Origin: an uncultured Aquimarina sp.
GTDB taxonomy: Bacteria; Bacteroidota; Bacteroidia; Flavobacteriales; Flavobacteriaceae
Assembly (NCBI GenBank): GCA_947498765.1
Contig: CANMLG010000016.1
Location: forward strand, 62,001-126,000
Reading direction: 5' to 3'
Length of the DNA: 64,000 nucleotides
Within the stretch, counting starts at the first letter, position 1. Every line of letters starts with the position of its first letter. The position numbers and the translations under genes are program-made. The notes beneath the pieces were generated by a model. It had not been told where the DNA came from and ran no database searches. It saw only the letters and a list, made by a program, of their open reading frames with translations. Positions 29,520 to 38,886 of this stretch are shown here, piece after piece.

Positions 29520-29545
29520 CATGCTAAAAAATGTATCTTAGCATG
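29520..29545. promoter_or_regulatory. Inverted repeat just before the recG start
   Basis: CATGCTAA / TTAGCATG with a 10-nt spacer, ending 2 nt before the recG ATG (29548). It covers where a ribosome would bind, so it could be an operator or an RNA hairpin limiting translation. Confidence 0.35.
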
Positions 29546-29547
29546 CT

Positions 29548-31653
29548 ATGAGTGCTGATATATTACAATCACCCGTTGCCTATGTAAAAGGCGTTGGTCC
29601 AACTAGGGCTACAGTACTAGAAAAAGAATTAGGAATTCGAGTGTGTCAGGATTTACTACATTTTTTTCCGCATCGTTACATTGATCGTACCCGATATTAT
29701 ACTATAAGTGAATTACAGCAAAATGATGCTGAAGTTCAAATTGTAGGAATGGTTACACAGTTGAAAAATGTAAAACAAAAAAAAGGAGGCAGTCGTTTAG
29801 TGGCTACCTTTCAAGATAAAACGGGAAAAATGGAACTGGTTTGGTTCCGTGGGGCTAAATGGATTCAGGAAAGTATAAAGATTAATATTCCTTATGTAAT
29901 TTTTGGAAAGACAAAATATTATAATGGCTTTTCCATGCCGCATCCAGAAATGGAATTGTTGGAGACTCATAAATCGAGTATGAGTTCTATTATGCAGCCG
30001 ATTTACTCATCGACCGAAATGTTACAGCGGAGGAATATTACCAATAAGGTAGTTTCTAAAATGGTGCAAAATCTGTTTTTAACCAAAGGCGTATTTTTTG
30101 AGGAAACACTACCCAAGGATATGTTGGAGCATATGAAACTCATAGGGAAGTCTGAAGCATTGTTAAATATACACTTTCCGAAAAGTCAAGACTTATTAAC
30201 TAAAGCGAGTTACCGATTAAAATTTGAAGAGTTGTTTTACATTCAGTTACAATTAATTCGTAAAAATATTCTTCAAAAGCAAAAAATAAAAGGCTATGCA
30301 TTTGAAAAAGTAGGTGAATTATTTACTAACTTTTATGAAAACTATTTACCTTTTAGTTTAACAGGGGCCCAAAAACGCGTAGTTAAAGAAATTCGTAGGG
30401 ATATGGGAAGCGAGGCTCAAATGAATCGATTGTTGCAAGGAGATGTAGGCTCGGGGAAAACCATAGTGGCTTTAATGAGTATGTTGTTGGCTATTGATAA
30501 TGGTTTTCAAGCTACGCTAATGGCACCAACAGCAATTTTGGCAAAACAACATTTTGATGGTATTTCAGCATTAGTGAAGGATTTGCCTATCAATGTGAGT
30601 TTACTCATGGGAAGTACAAAAACTAAGGCCAGAAGAGAAATTCATGCTGATCTAGAAAATGGACAAATTCATATTATAATAGGCACACATGCGCTGTTAG
30701 AGGATAAAGTGAAGTTTAATAATTTAGGCTTGGCTATAATTGATGAGCAACACCGTTTTGGAGTAGCCCAACGTGCTAAATTATGGCGAAAAAATAAATT
30801 ACCACCTCATGTGTTAGTAATGACAGCAACACCTATACCTAGAACTTTAGCAATGAGTTTGTATGGAGATTTAGATGTTTCGGTAATTGATGAGTTACCT
30901 CCAGGGCGTAAGTCAATAAAAACAATGCATAAATATGATGGACAACGTTTACAGGTGTTTCATTTTGTGAAGCAAGAAATAGCTAAAGGAAGACAAGTAT
31001 ATATTGTGTATCCATTAATTCAGGAATCGGAAGCTATGGATTATAAGGATTTGATGGATGGGTTTGAAAGTATTTCACGCGATTTTCCTAAACCAGAGTA
31101 TCAAATTTCCATTGTACACGGGCAAATGAAACCTGCAGATAAGGACCATGAAATGGACCGCTTTGTTAAAGGAGAAACTCAAATTATGATAGCCACTACC
31201 GTAATCGAAGTGGGTGTAAATGTACCAAACGCCAGTGTAATGATTATTGAAAGTGCTGAGCGATTTGGTTTGTCACAATTGCATCAATTACGAGGTAGAG
31301 TAGGACGTGGAGCTGAGCAAAGTTATTGTATATTAATGTCTGGCTTTAAATTATCAGAAGATAGTAAAACACGTTTGCAAACTATGGTGCAGACTAATGA
31401 TGGTTTTGAAATTGCTGAGGTAGATTTAAAATTACGTGGCCCTGGTGATATCATGGGAACACAACAAAGTGGTGTATTAAACTTAAAAATTGCCGATATT
31501 GTAAAGGATAATCAAATTTTGCAAGTAGCAAGAGCTTATGCTCAACAAATATTAAAGGAAGATCCAAACTTGGTATTACCAAAGAACAGTATGATTAAAC
31601 ATGCTTATTTTCAGTTAATACAACATAAGAATATCTGGAACTACATTAGTTAA
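29548..31653 (+). CDS. recG: RecG, ATP-dependent DNA helicase
   Basis: Remodels stalled replication forks and Holliday junctions. 701 aa. N-terminal wedge/OB domain (YVKGVGPTRA at the start), Walker A LLQGDVGSGKT, DEQHRFGV box, MTATPIPRT motif III and LHQLRGRVGRG motif VI. Full family length. The ATG at 29548 is the only good start. Confidence 0.97.
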   Translation: MSADILQSPVAYVKGVGPTRATVLEKELGIRVCQDLLHFFPHRYIDRTRYYTISELQQNDAEVQIVGMVTQLKNVKQKKGGSRLVATFQDKTGKMELVWFRGAKWIQESIKINIPYVIFGKTKYYNGFSMPHPEMELLETHKSSMSSIMQPIYSSTEMLQRRNITNKVVSKMVQNLFLTKGVFFEETLPKDMLEHMKLIGKSEALLNIHFPKSQDLLTKASYRLKFEELFYIQLQLIRKNILQKQKIKGYAFEKVGELFTNFYENYLPFSLTGAQKRVVKEIRRDMGSEAQMNRLLQGDVGSGKTIVALMSMLLAIDNGFQATLMAPTAILAKQHFDGISALVKDLPINVSLLMGSTKTKARREIHADLENGQIHIIIGTHALLEDKVKFNNLGLAIIDEQHRFGVAQRAKLWRKNKLPPHVLVMTATPIPRTLAMSLYGDLDVSVIDELPPGRKSIKTMHKYDGQRLQVFHFVKQEIAKGRQVYIVYPLIQESEAMDYKDLMDGFESISRDFPKPEYQISIVHGQMKPADKDHEMDRFVKGETQIMIATTVIEVGVNVPNASVMIIESAERFGLSQLHQLRGRVGRGAEQSYCILMSGFKLSEDSKTRLQTMVQTNDGFEIAEVDLKLRGPGDIMGTQQSGVLNLKIADIVKDNQILQVARAYAQQILKEDPNLVLPKNSMIKHAYFQLIQHKNIWNYIS

Positions 31654-31742
31654 ATTTATTGCTACGAGTAGTTTTAGTATTAGCTTTCATTTTGAGAAAC
31701 AAAAAAGAATAAACACTAATATTCTTAAATTACATGCATGTT

Positions 31743-32363
31743 ATGGCAACATTTATAAAATTGTACGAAGAAAATCCGAATCCAAAACAAGTGGCAGAAG
31801 CGGTAAAAGTATTAAAAAATGGAGGATTAATAATTTATCCCACAGATACTGTGTATGGATTAGGTTGTGATATAACTAGTGTAAAAGCATTAAATCGTAT
31901 TGCAAAAATAAAAGGCATAAAGCTTGAAAAAGCCAATTGGTCTTTTATCTGTAAAGATTTAAGTAATCTGTCCGATTATGTACGTCAAATTGATTCTTCC
32001 ACATTCAAACTATTAAAAAGATGTTTGCCAGGTCCCTTCACATTTATTTTACCTGGAAACAACCAATTACCTTCAGTATTCAAAAAAAAGAAAACAGTTG
32101 GGATACGTGTGCCCGATAATAAAATTTGTCATAATTTAGTGGAAGCGCTTGGTAACCCGATTGTTTCTACATCCATACACGATGAAGATGAAATTTTAGA
32201 ATACACCACAGACCCCGAGTTAATACTAGAAAAGTGGGGGAATTTAGTAGATTTAGTTATTGATGGAGGTTACGGAGATAATATTCCATCAACAATTATT
32301 GATGTAACTGACAATATACCAGTAGTTGTAAGGGAAGGTAAAGGAGATGTAGGACTAATTTAG
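31743..32363 (+). CDS. YciO/YrdC/Sua5-family protein
   Basis: About 206 aa. The IIYPTDTVYGLGCD and PGPFTFILPG motifs belong to the YrdC fold, and the IKLEKANWSFICKDLSNLSDY region and the VVREGKGDVG ending fit the YciO subgroup. YrdC/Sua5 make threonylcarbamoyl-AMP for the tRNA t6A modification; the role of YciO is less certain. ATG at 31743 (MATFIKLYEENPNPKQ) preferred over ATG 31734, three codons upstream. Confidence 0.88.
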   Translation: MATFIKLYEENPNPKQVAEAVKVLKNGGLIIYPTDTVYGLGCDITSVKALNRIAKIKGIKLEKANWSFICKDLSNLSDYVRQIDSSTFKLLKRCLPGPFTFILPGNNQLPSVFKKKKTVGIRVPDNKICHNLVEALGNPIVSTSIHDEDEILEYTTDPELILEKWGNLVDLVIDGGYGDNIPSTIIDVTDNIPVVVREGKGDVGLI

Positions 32364-32554
32364 AATCCATTATTATTTTATTAAGTTTTTTGAGGAAATG
32401 ATTGATTTTATTTCTTTTTATTAAGTAATAATTAGTTTTTATACGTGTTAAGTGTATGTTAAATTGATTATTTCAGTCTTTAAATTGTTTTTAGTGGTTA
32501 AAATAGCATCAATATTGGTAAATTGTATATATGCTTATTAGGTACATACGATAG

Positions 32555-32562
32555 TATTTTTG
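32555..32562 (+). promoter_or_regulatory. -7 box of the 32602 gene
   Basis: TATTTTTG (TAnnTTTG) 39 nt before the ATG; no clear TTG at -33. Confidence 0.35.
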
Positions 32563-32601
32563 TAATGTAAATTAATCGTATCAATCGAAAAAATTTTACT
32601 T

Positions 32602-33186
32602 ATGAAAAAACTATTGAAATTAGGATTGTTGAGTGTAGCACTAGTAGCAACCGTTGCAGCAAATGCATCAAATAAGGTGAAAGTAGAAGTTTTAGCTTCA
32701 AATGAGTTGAGTATTACAATGTCTGAAGTAGTTGAGGGAGAAGTATTATCAATTTCTGATAAAAAAGGAAAGTTAGTATTTTCAGAAATATTGAGCGCGA
32801 CAACATCATATACTAAAACATTAGATTTTTCAAAGTTAACTCAAGGAGTATACTACGTAAAAGCAGAAACAGGAAATTCAATAAAAGTAACTCCATTTAT
32901 TATAGTACCTGATCAGGTTAAAATCATTAAAGGAGAGACTAAAACATACAATGCTCCAGTTTATGAAATTGAAAATGGTATAGCTAAATTGAATATTGAT
33001 AATAAAGATCAACATGATGTATCTATAACTGTGTATGCTAAGAACAGTAGTATTCCATTAGAAGAAGTTAGGTTGAATACTCCTAAAATTACCAAAACAT
33101 ATAATTTTGAATCCTTACCAATTTCAGAATATAAAATTGTGATATATCAAGGCGATTATAGCTATATAAAAACAGTAAAGCGATAG
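32602..33186 (+). CDS. Secreted beta-rich protein of unknown function
   Basis: 194 aa. Signal peptide MKKLLKLGLLSVALVATVAANA. The mature part looks like two successive beta-sandwich units (about 25-110 and 115-194), each ending with a Y-Y/I-V-x-Y-type strand (SKLTQGVYYVKAET; ESLPISEYKIVIYQ), similar in pattern to T9SS sorting domains but placed along the whole protein. No catalytic motif. Monocistronic with a strong terminator. Confidence 0.75.
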   Translation: MKKLLKLGLLSVALVATVAANASNKVKVEVLASNELSITMSEVVEGEVLSISDKKGKLVFSEILSATTSYTKTLDFSKLTQGVYYVKAETGNSIKVTPFIIVPDQVKIIKGETKTYNAPVYEIENGIAKLNIDNKDQHDVSITVYAKNSSIPLEEVRLNTPKITKTYNFESLPISEYKIVIYQGDYSYIKTVKR

Positions 33187-33204
33187 TTTTTTGCTTCATA
33201 AAGT

Positions 33205-33245
33205 AAAAAAAGCCTTGTACTTCCCCAATGTACAAGGCTTTTTTT
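33205..33245 (+). terminator. Terminator after the 32602 gene
   Basis: Perfect stem of 16 bp, A7GCCTTGTAC / GTACAAGGCT7, around a 9-nt loop. Confidence 0.9.
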
Positions 33246-33298
33246 GTGTTTGTTTCTTTTATTAAGATCAAAAAAGTATTTTTGAAAAAAAATAAAAT

Positions 33299-34168
33299 AT
33301 GGCTTCAGGTTTTTTTGCAATATTAGATGATGTAGTAGTGTTATTAGACGATATCTCGGCAATGAGTAAAATTGCTACTAAAAAGACCGCAGGTATTTTA
33401 GGAGATGACTTAGCGGTTAATGCTGAAAAAGCATCAGGTTTTGCATCAAGCAGAGAGTTACCCGTACTTTGGGCTATATCCAAAGGCTCTTTATTAAATA
33501 AAATCATCATATTACCAATTGCATTTCTTTTAAGTTCTTTTTTCCCAATCGCAATTAAAATTATTTTAATTCTTGGGGGATTGTATTTGGCTTATGAAGG
33601 TGTGGAAAAAATTTACGAGTATTTTTTTCATTCAAAAAAAGATGAGCTTCAAGAGTTGAAAGCTACAGCTTCTGATCCTTTAAAGCAACCCAATGAAAAA
33701 CAAAAAATTAAGTCGGCAATTTTTACAGATTTCATTCTTTCAATAGAAATTATAATTATTGCTCTGGGTACGGTATTAGATCAGCCTTTACTAACTCGAA
33801 TATTAGTGGTTAGTACCGTTTCATTGATAGCAACAGTTGGAGTGTATGGTATAGTGGCTTTAATAATTAGAATGGATGAATTTGGAGCAAGCCTAATTAA
33901 TATGCAAGAAGGTGATAATAAACTCTCCGATAAAGTAGGGCGTTTTTTGGTAAGTAGCTTGCCATATGTAATTAAAGGACTATCAATAGTAGGTACTGCG
34001 GCTTTAATAACTGTGGCAGGAGGGATTTTTAGCCATAGCTTTCCAGATCTTTTTCATAGTGAAAACATACCATCAATTGTAATAGAAATTGCTCTTGGAC
34101 TACTGGGAGGGATTTTAATGCTGTTGCTAGTGTCTTCAGGGAAGCTTTTGTTTAAAAAATCAAAATAG
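33299..34168 (+). CDS. DUF808 (YedI-type) membrane protein
   Basis: 289 aa. The opening FFAILDDVVVLLDDISAMSKIATKKTAGILGDDLAVNAEKA is the DUF808 signature (quoted only in part in other entries); several hydrophobic helices follow (about 70-95, 140-160, 165-185, 220-245, 255-280). Inner-membrane protein of unknown function. A TATTTTTG -7 box at 33277 may drive it. Confidence 0.88.
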   Translation: MASGFFAILDDVVVLLDDISAMSKIATKKTAGILGDDLAVNAEKASGFASSRELPVLWAISKGSLLNKIIILPIAFLLSSFFPIAIKIILILGGLYLAYEGVEKIYEYFFHSKKDELQELKATASDPLKQPNEKQKIKSAIFTDFILSIEIIIIALGTVLDQPLLTRILVVSTVSLIATVGVYGIVALIIRMDEFGASLINMQEGDNKLSDKVGRFLVSSLPYVIKGLSIVGTAALITVAGGIFSHSFPDLFHSENIPSIVIEIALGLLGGILMLLLVSSGKLLFKKSK

Positions 34169-34175
34169 AATCAAT

Positions 34176-34215
34176 AAAAAACCGAGTCTAAAAATGGATT
34201 AGCCTCGGTTTTTTT
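34176..34215. terminator. Bidirectional terminator between the DUF808 gene and the DEAD-box gene
   Basis: AAAAAACCGAG / CTCGGTTTTTT stem between convergent genes. Confidence 0.85.
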
Positions 34216-34225
34216 ATGCTAAAAC

Positions 34226-35515
34226 TTATCTCAACTGCTCAAAAGCTATCAATTTATCAATCAATTCTTCTTTTGTTAAATGATGAAAAACCGTATGTAT
34301 TTTTTCTTTTAAATCCTTAGACAGTTCTCGATTAGGCTTTGTTTTAAATACTTTTTTAGCCCACAGTAATGTATTGTTTTCCTCTAAGGCTTCATTAGTT
34401 ACTTTTTCATAAGATTGAAATTTAATTCCTAATTCTTTTTCGAATTCGGCAATCTCAAAGGCTTCTTCTTGTTGCAATACCGTAAGTGCATATCCTTTTA
34501 ACCCTGCTCGAGCTGTACGGCCACTTCGGTGTACATAAGTCTCATATGCATCTGGCAAATGGTAATTGACTACATAGCTAATTTCTTTAACATCTAACCC
34601 ACGAGCAGCTACATCTGTAGCGACTAAAATATCGATATGGCCTTCTCGAAATTGTCCCATAATGCGATCGCGAATTGGTTGCGACAAACTTCCATGTAAA
34701 GAGCCTGATGAAAATTTATTAATAGCTAAATTTTTAGCTAATTTATTAACAGCAGCTTTTGTTTTACAGAAAATAATCCCTCTTTCTCCCAATCGATTAG
34801 TAAGAAAATGCATTAATACATTCAATTTTTCAATAGGTTCTACCACAACGTATTCATGAGTAATGCCTTGATGTCCTATGGTTTCCATATGGGCTTCAAT
34901 CTGTATAGGATTCTTAGACATATAATTTTGAATCAACTGTTTTATAGGACCAGGCATTGTTGCCGAAAATAAAATTGTTCGCCTGTAATTAGGGAGTTCT
35001 TTTACGATTTCATCAAGCCCTTCTCCTAGTGATTTCACCATTTCATCGGCTTCATCTAATACTAAAAAATTAGTGTGTTTAATATTAATAGCTTCTCGTT
35101 TTATAAGGTCTATCAAACGACCAGGAGTTGCAACAACAACTTGTGTAGGCTCGGTAAGTGCTTTTATTTGAGGTTTTATAGGTGTTCCGCCGCAAATGGC
35201 AGTTATTTTTATTTCAGGAATCTGTGTTGCAAAGCTTTCTAAATTAGCATGAATTTGCTGTCCTAATTCTCTTGTAGGTACTAAAATAACTGCTTGAATT
35301 GTTGGGTTTGTCTTATCTATTAACTGTAATAATGGTAATCCGAAGGCGATTGTTTTTCCCGATCCTGTTTTGGCTAAGCCTACCACATCTTTTTTTGTAG
35401 TTAACAAAGTAGGAATTGCTTTTTTTTGAATATCAGTAGGTGTGCTGATATCTAAACTTTTTAATGCTTTTTCTATAGGAGCTATAATTCCTAAGTCTGC
35501 AAAAGGAGAGGCCAT
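34226..35515 (-). CDS. DEAD-box RNA helicase
   Basis: 429 aa. Q motif region FADLGIIAPIEKAL...TPTDIQ, Walker A AKTGSGKT at residues 48-55, PTREL, VLDEADEM, SATMP, RGLDVKEI and HRSGRTARAG are all present in order. The C-terminal extension is short, about 60 residues, so the substrate (ribosome assembly or mRNA turnover) cannot be assigned. Confidence 0.95.
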   Translation of the reverse strand: MASPFADLGIIAPIEKALKSLDISTPTDIQKKAIPTLLTTKKDVVGLAKTGSGKTIAFGLPLLQLIDKTNPTIQAVILVPTRELGQQIHANLESFATQIPEIKITAICGGTPIKPQIKALTEPTQVVVATPGRLIDLIKREAINIKHTNFLVLDEADEMVKSLGEGLDEIVKELPNYRRTILFSATMPGPIKQLIQNYMSKNPIQIEAHMETIGHQGITHEYVVVEPIEKLNVLMHFLTNRLGERGIIFCKTKAAVNKLAKNLAINKFSSGSLHGSLSQPIRDRIMGQFREGHIDILVATDVAARGLDVKEISYVVNYHLPDAYETYVHRSGRTARAGLKGYALTVLQQEEAFEIAEFEKELGIKFQSYEKVTNEALEENNTLLWAKKVFKTKPNRELSKDLKEKIHTVFHHLTKEELIDKLIAFEQLR

Positions 35516-35591
35516 AAAATATTTTTATGTAAAGATAAGTAGGTTCTAAAGAATAAGAATCGAATAACGATTTTCTCTTCAATAAAAGACT

Positions 35592-35829
35592 TTATTGGCT
35601 TAAATGAGTACTACCAGAAGAGTAAATATCTATGTATTCTGTTTTCATAAATATATTGTGACCAATATCAATATTATTAGACGATATTTTCCTAAAATCA
35701 ATTCCATTCAATAATCCGATTAACAGGAAAAAAGAGTTCAAAATCCAAAATGATAAATGCGATTTTTTGATAATGCTGTACAATGTAAAAAATATAACAT
35801 TTAGGATAGAAGGTAAACTGAGTTACCTA
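35592..35829 (-). pseudogene. Possible remnant of a small membrane protein
   Basis: An open frame reads through two hydrophobic stretches (ILNVIFFTLYSII and FWILNSFFLLIGLLNG) to a hydrophilic tail FMKTEYIDIYSSGSTHLSQ. There is no ATG at its start (only TTG at 35783), and the frame is closed upstream by TAA. The composition is protein-like. It could be a truncated gene or a short TTG-start protein. The rest of 35516-35996 is AT-rich leader for the DUF285 gene. Confidence 0.3.
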
Positions 35830-35996
35830 GCTTTGGTTGGACAATTTTTTAAAAAATTCTTATTCCATTTGATAAGGTTTTTTTTTATTAATTGAATGTT
35901 AAGGGGTTAATAAAAACAGAAAAACTTTCAAAAATAAAAAAAATATGGTAGGGTATTTTGATTTCATCATGTTATAGTTGTGTAAAACTATTAATC

Positions 35997-38597
35997 ATGA
36001 ACATGAAAAAAATACATATATTTTTATTTCTATTAGTTACATTTAGTTCATTTTCTCAAAACCGACCCTTTATTACTACATGGAATACAGGTTCAGAAAC
36101 TAACATTATCATTCCTACAACGGGGTCGGGTTACAATTATAATGTAGATTGGGGAGATAGTACAACAGATTCAAATGTTGCTGGAACCATAGAACACAAC
36201 TATGCTATTCCAGGTGTATACGAAGTTCAAATTACTGGAGATTTTCCTAGAATATTTTTTAACTCCAACTTGTTAGATTTTTCGGGTAATAATCATACAA
36301 AGATCAATACTATTGAACAATGGGGAAGTATTAAGTGGAGTTCTATGAAAAATGCATTTTCTGGTTGCGTTTTCTTAAAAATAAATGCCTCTGATGCTCC
36401 TGATCTGTCTGAGGTGACAGATATGACAGAAATGTTTTCAGATAACATATCACTAAATAATGAGCTAAGTAATTGGGATTCAAGCAATGTTACTAATATG
36501 AAAGGTCTTTTTAAAGGTGCAACCACTTTTAATCAAGATATTTCAATGTGGGATGTAGCCAATGTTATAAATATGTCTGAAATGTTTATGCTTGCTGCGG
36601 ACTTTAATCAAAATATTAATAATTGGGATGTAAGCAATGTGGTAGATATGTCTAGTATGTTTACTCAAAGTAATTTCAATCAAAATATTAATAAATGGAT
36701 TGTGAGTAATGTTGAAAATATGTCTAATATGTTTTCTCAAAGTAGCTTTAATCAAAACATTAATAATTGGGATGTGAGTAATGTAGAAAATATGTCTAAT
36801 ATGTTTCATTTAAACGAGAGTTTTAATAATGATGTATCCAATTGGGATGTTAGTAGCGTTACTACTATGAAAGGTATGTTTAATAAAGCTTCAGCGTTTA
36901 ATATAGATATAAGTGATTGGAAAATAGAGAAGGTTACCACTATGGAAGAGATGTTTTTTAATGCTTCTAAATTTGATCAAAATATAGGAAGCTGGAATAT
37001 AAGTACAGTTGCGAACATGTCACATATGTTAGATTTCACGGCAATTTCAACATCCAATTATGATGCTATATTAAATGGGTGGTTATCGTCTTCTCCATCA
37101 TTAACTAGTGATGTTAATTTTGGGGCTTTAGGCTTAATTTATTGCGATGGTCAAAGTTCCAGAAACGAATTGCAAACTACCTATAACTGGAATATTTTAA
37201 ACGATAGTAATGATTGCGATTCAAGCTCATTTATTAGCATATGGAAAACAAATAATTTTGGTTCAAGTAGCTCTAATCAAATTACCATTCCAACAATAGG
37301 AGATGGCTATAATTATACAGTCAATTGGGGTGATAATAGTTCTGATTCGAATATAACAACTGACATTACTCATACATATACTACGCCAGGTACTTATGTT
37401 GTACAAATTACAGGTGATTTTCCAAGGATCAATTTTTATAATTTTGATACATTTAAATTTGAACAAAAAGACAATTTCAAAATTTTAGAAATCAAACAAT
37501 GGGGAAACCAGCTATGGACATCATTTGAAAATGCATTTTTTAATTGTGAAAATTTGATAATAAGTGCAAAAGACACTCCTAATTTGAAAAACACAACAAA
37601 TATGTCCAATATGTTTTTTAACACTAACTTAAACACTGCTAACAACATAGGACTTTGGGATGTTTCTGGTATTACTAATATGAACAGTTTGTTTCATAAC
37701 TCTACTTTTAACTCAGATATTAAAAGTTGGAATGTGGGTAATGTAGAAGCTATGAGTCGAACATTCTCAGGGACCCCTTTTAATCAAGATATAAGTAATT
37801 GGAATGTGGGTAATGTTACAAATATGTCAGGAATGTTTGTTAGAACCTCCTTTAATCAAGATATAAGTAATTGGAATGTGAGTAACGTAACGAGTTTAGC
37901 GGAAATGTTTTTTTCTAACACCGAATTTAATCAAGATATAAGTAGTTGGGATGTGAGTAATGTTAAAGATTTGGCCCAAATGTTTTTTGGGGCAACTAGC
38001 TTTAATCAAGATATTGGAGGTTGGAACGTAAGTAATGTAGGAAGTTTACAATCTATGTTTAGCGGAGCTAGTTCGTTTGATCAAAGCTTAGAAAATTGGG
38101 ATATTAGAAATGTAGGGATTTCTGTAGGGCTATTTCGTGACTCAGGACTATCAACAGCAAACTATGATAGTACTCTAAGAGGATGGGCAGAATTAATTGA
38201 TCTTGGTATAAGGAGTGATTATGTTATTAGTGCCAGAGGTATAACTTATTGTGATACCGAAGCAAGAAATAAATTAATAAATCATGGTTGGATAATAGAA
38301 GAAGACACTATGGCTACTGATTGTACAACACTAAATGTATTAGATCATGAGGTACAAAAAAATGAGTTTACTGTATACCCTATTCCTGCATATGACAAAC
38401 TGTTTGTGAGGACAAATACTTCATTACTTAATGCTAAATACAAGATAATCACATTATCTGGAAAAATTGTTCAGTTTGGGAAATTAGCAAATAGTGAAAA
38501 CTCTATAATAGTAAATTCGCTTTCGTCTGGAGTATATTTTTTACAAATAGAGAATAATACTAAGCCTTTTACAATGAAAAAATTTATTAAAGAATAA
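35997..38597 (+). CDS. DUF285-repeat surface protein with T9SS sorting domain
   Basis: About 866 aa from ATG 35997 (ATG 36003 also possible), which opens a signal peptide MNMKKIHIFLFLLVTFSSFSQ. The protein is an internal duplication: a PKD-like unit (FITTWNTGSETNIIIP...VDWGDSTTDS) plus DUF285/BspA-like leucine-rich-type repeats (NWDVSNVxxMSxMFxxxxxFNQNI), then a second PKD-like unit (FISIWKTNNFG...VNWGDNSSDS) and a second repeat block. The C-terminal 80 residues (FTVYPIPAYDKLFVRT...SGVYFLQIE) are a type A T9SS signal. Likely adhesin. Confidence 0.9.
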   Translation: MNMKKIHIFLFLLVTFSSFSQNRPFITTWNTGSETNIIIPTTGSGYNYNVDWGDSTTDSNVAGTIEHNYAIPGVYEVQITGDFPRIFFNSNLLDFSGNNHTKINTIEQWGSIKWSSMKNAFSGCVFLKINASDAPDLSEVTDMTEMFSDNISLNNELSNWDSSNVTNMKGLFKGATTFNQDISMWDVANVINMSEMFMLAADFNQNINNWDVSNVVDMSSMFTQSNFNQNINKWIVSNVENMSNMFSQSSFNQNINNWDVSNVENMSNMFHLNESFNNDVSNWDVSSVTTMKGMFNKASAFNIDISDWKIEKVTTMEEMFFNASKFDQNIGSWNISTVANMSHMLDFTAISTSNYDAILNGWLSSSPSLTSDVNFGALGLIYCDGQSSRNELQTTYNWNILNDSNDCDSSSFISIWKTNNFGSSSSNQITIPTIGDGYNYTVNWGDNSSDSNITTDITHTYTTPGTYVVQITGDFPRINFYNFDTFKFEQKDNFKILEIKQWGNQLWTSFENAFFNCENLIISAKDTPNLKNTTNMSNMFFNTNLNTANNIGLWDVSGITNMNSLFHNSTFNSDIKSWNVGNVEAMSRTFSGTPFNQDISNWNVGNVTNMSGMFVRTSFNQDISNWNVSNVTSLAEMFFSNTEFNQDISSWDVSNVKDLAQMFFGATSFNQDIGGWNVSNVGSLQSMFSGASSFDQSLENWDIRNVGISVGLFRDSGLSTANYDSTLRGWAELIDLGIRSDYVISARGITYCDTEARNKLINHGWIIEEDTMATDCTTLNVLDHEVQKNEFTVYPIPAYDKLFVRTNTSLLNAKYKIITLSGKIVQFGKLANSENSIIVNSLSSGVYFLQIENNTKPFTMKKFIKE

Positions 38598-38808
38598 TTT
38601 TTTTCGCTTCTCGATAAAATATTACTTGATCCGTTTTCTGTAGTAAATAAAAACGAAAATCATCGATTCTTTGTGTTTTTATAGTTAAGAATAAGTAGAA
38701 GCCCGCTTTTAGCTCTTAATAGCTATTTTTGGGGTTTTTATTAACCTTAATTTACCAAAAAAACCTAGTATTTACAAGGGTTTTGTGTATTCTGAATGCG
38801 CCTAACAA

Positions 38809-38880
38809 GAGCCGTATGGTGGGAGGCTATTACTTAGGGTTCAGAGGTTTAGGGGTTAAATTTTTCTTTACCTACTCGAC
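38809..38880 (+). mobile_element. Group II intron 3' end (domains V and VI), copy 1
   Basis: Domain V (38809-38842, 34 nt): base GAGCCGTATG pairs with CTTAGGGTTC; the apical stem GGTGG/CTATT closes a GAGG loop; the catalytic AGC is kept. Domain VI (38843-38880): GAGGTTTAGGGG / TTTCTTTACCTACTC with an unpaired A at 38874, seven nt from the end, the expected branch point; the 3' terminus is AC (AY rule). No matching 5' half lies upstream. The - strand hydrolase gene stops 6 nt further on. Confidence 0.7.
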
Positions 38881-38886
38881 TTTTTT

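Noticed and set aside
36293-36809. - strand ORFs over the DUF285 gene
   Set aside because: Periodic composition mirrors the repeats on the coding strand.
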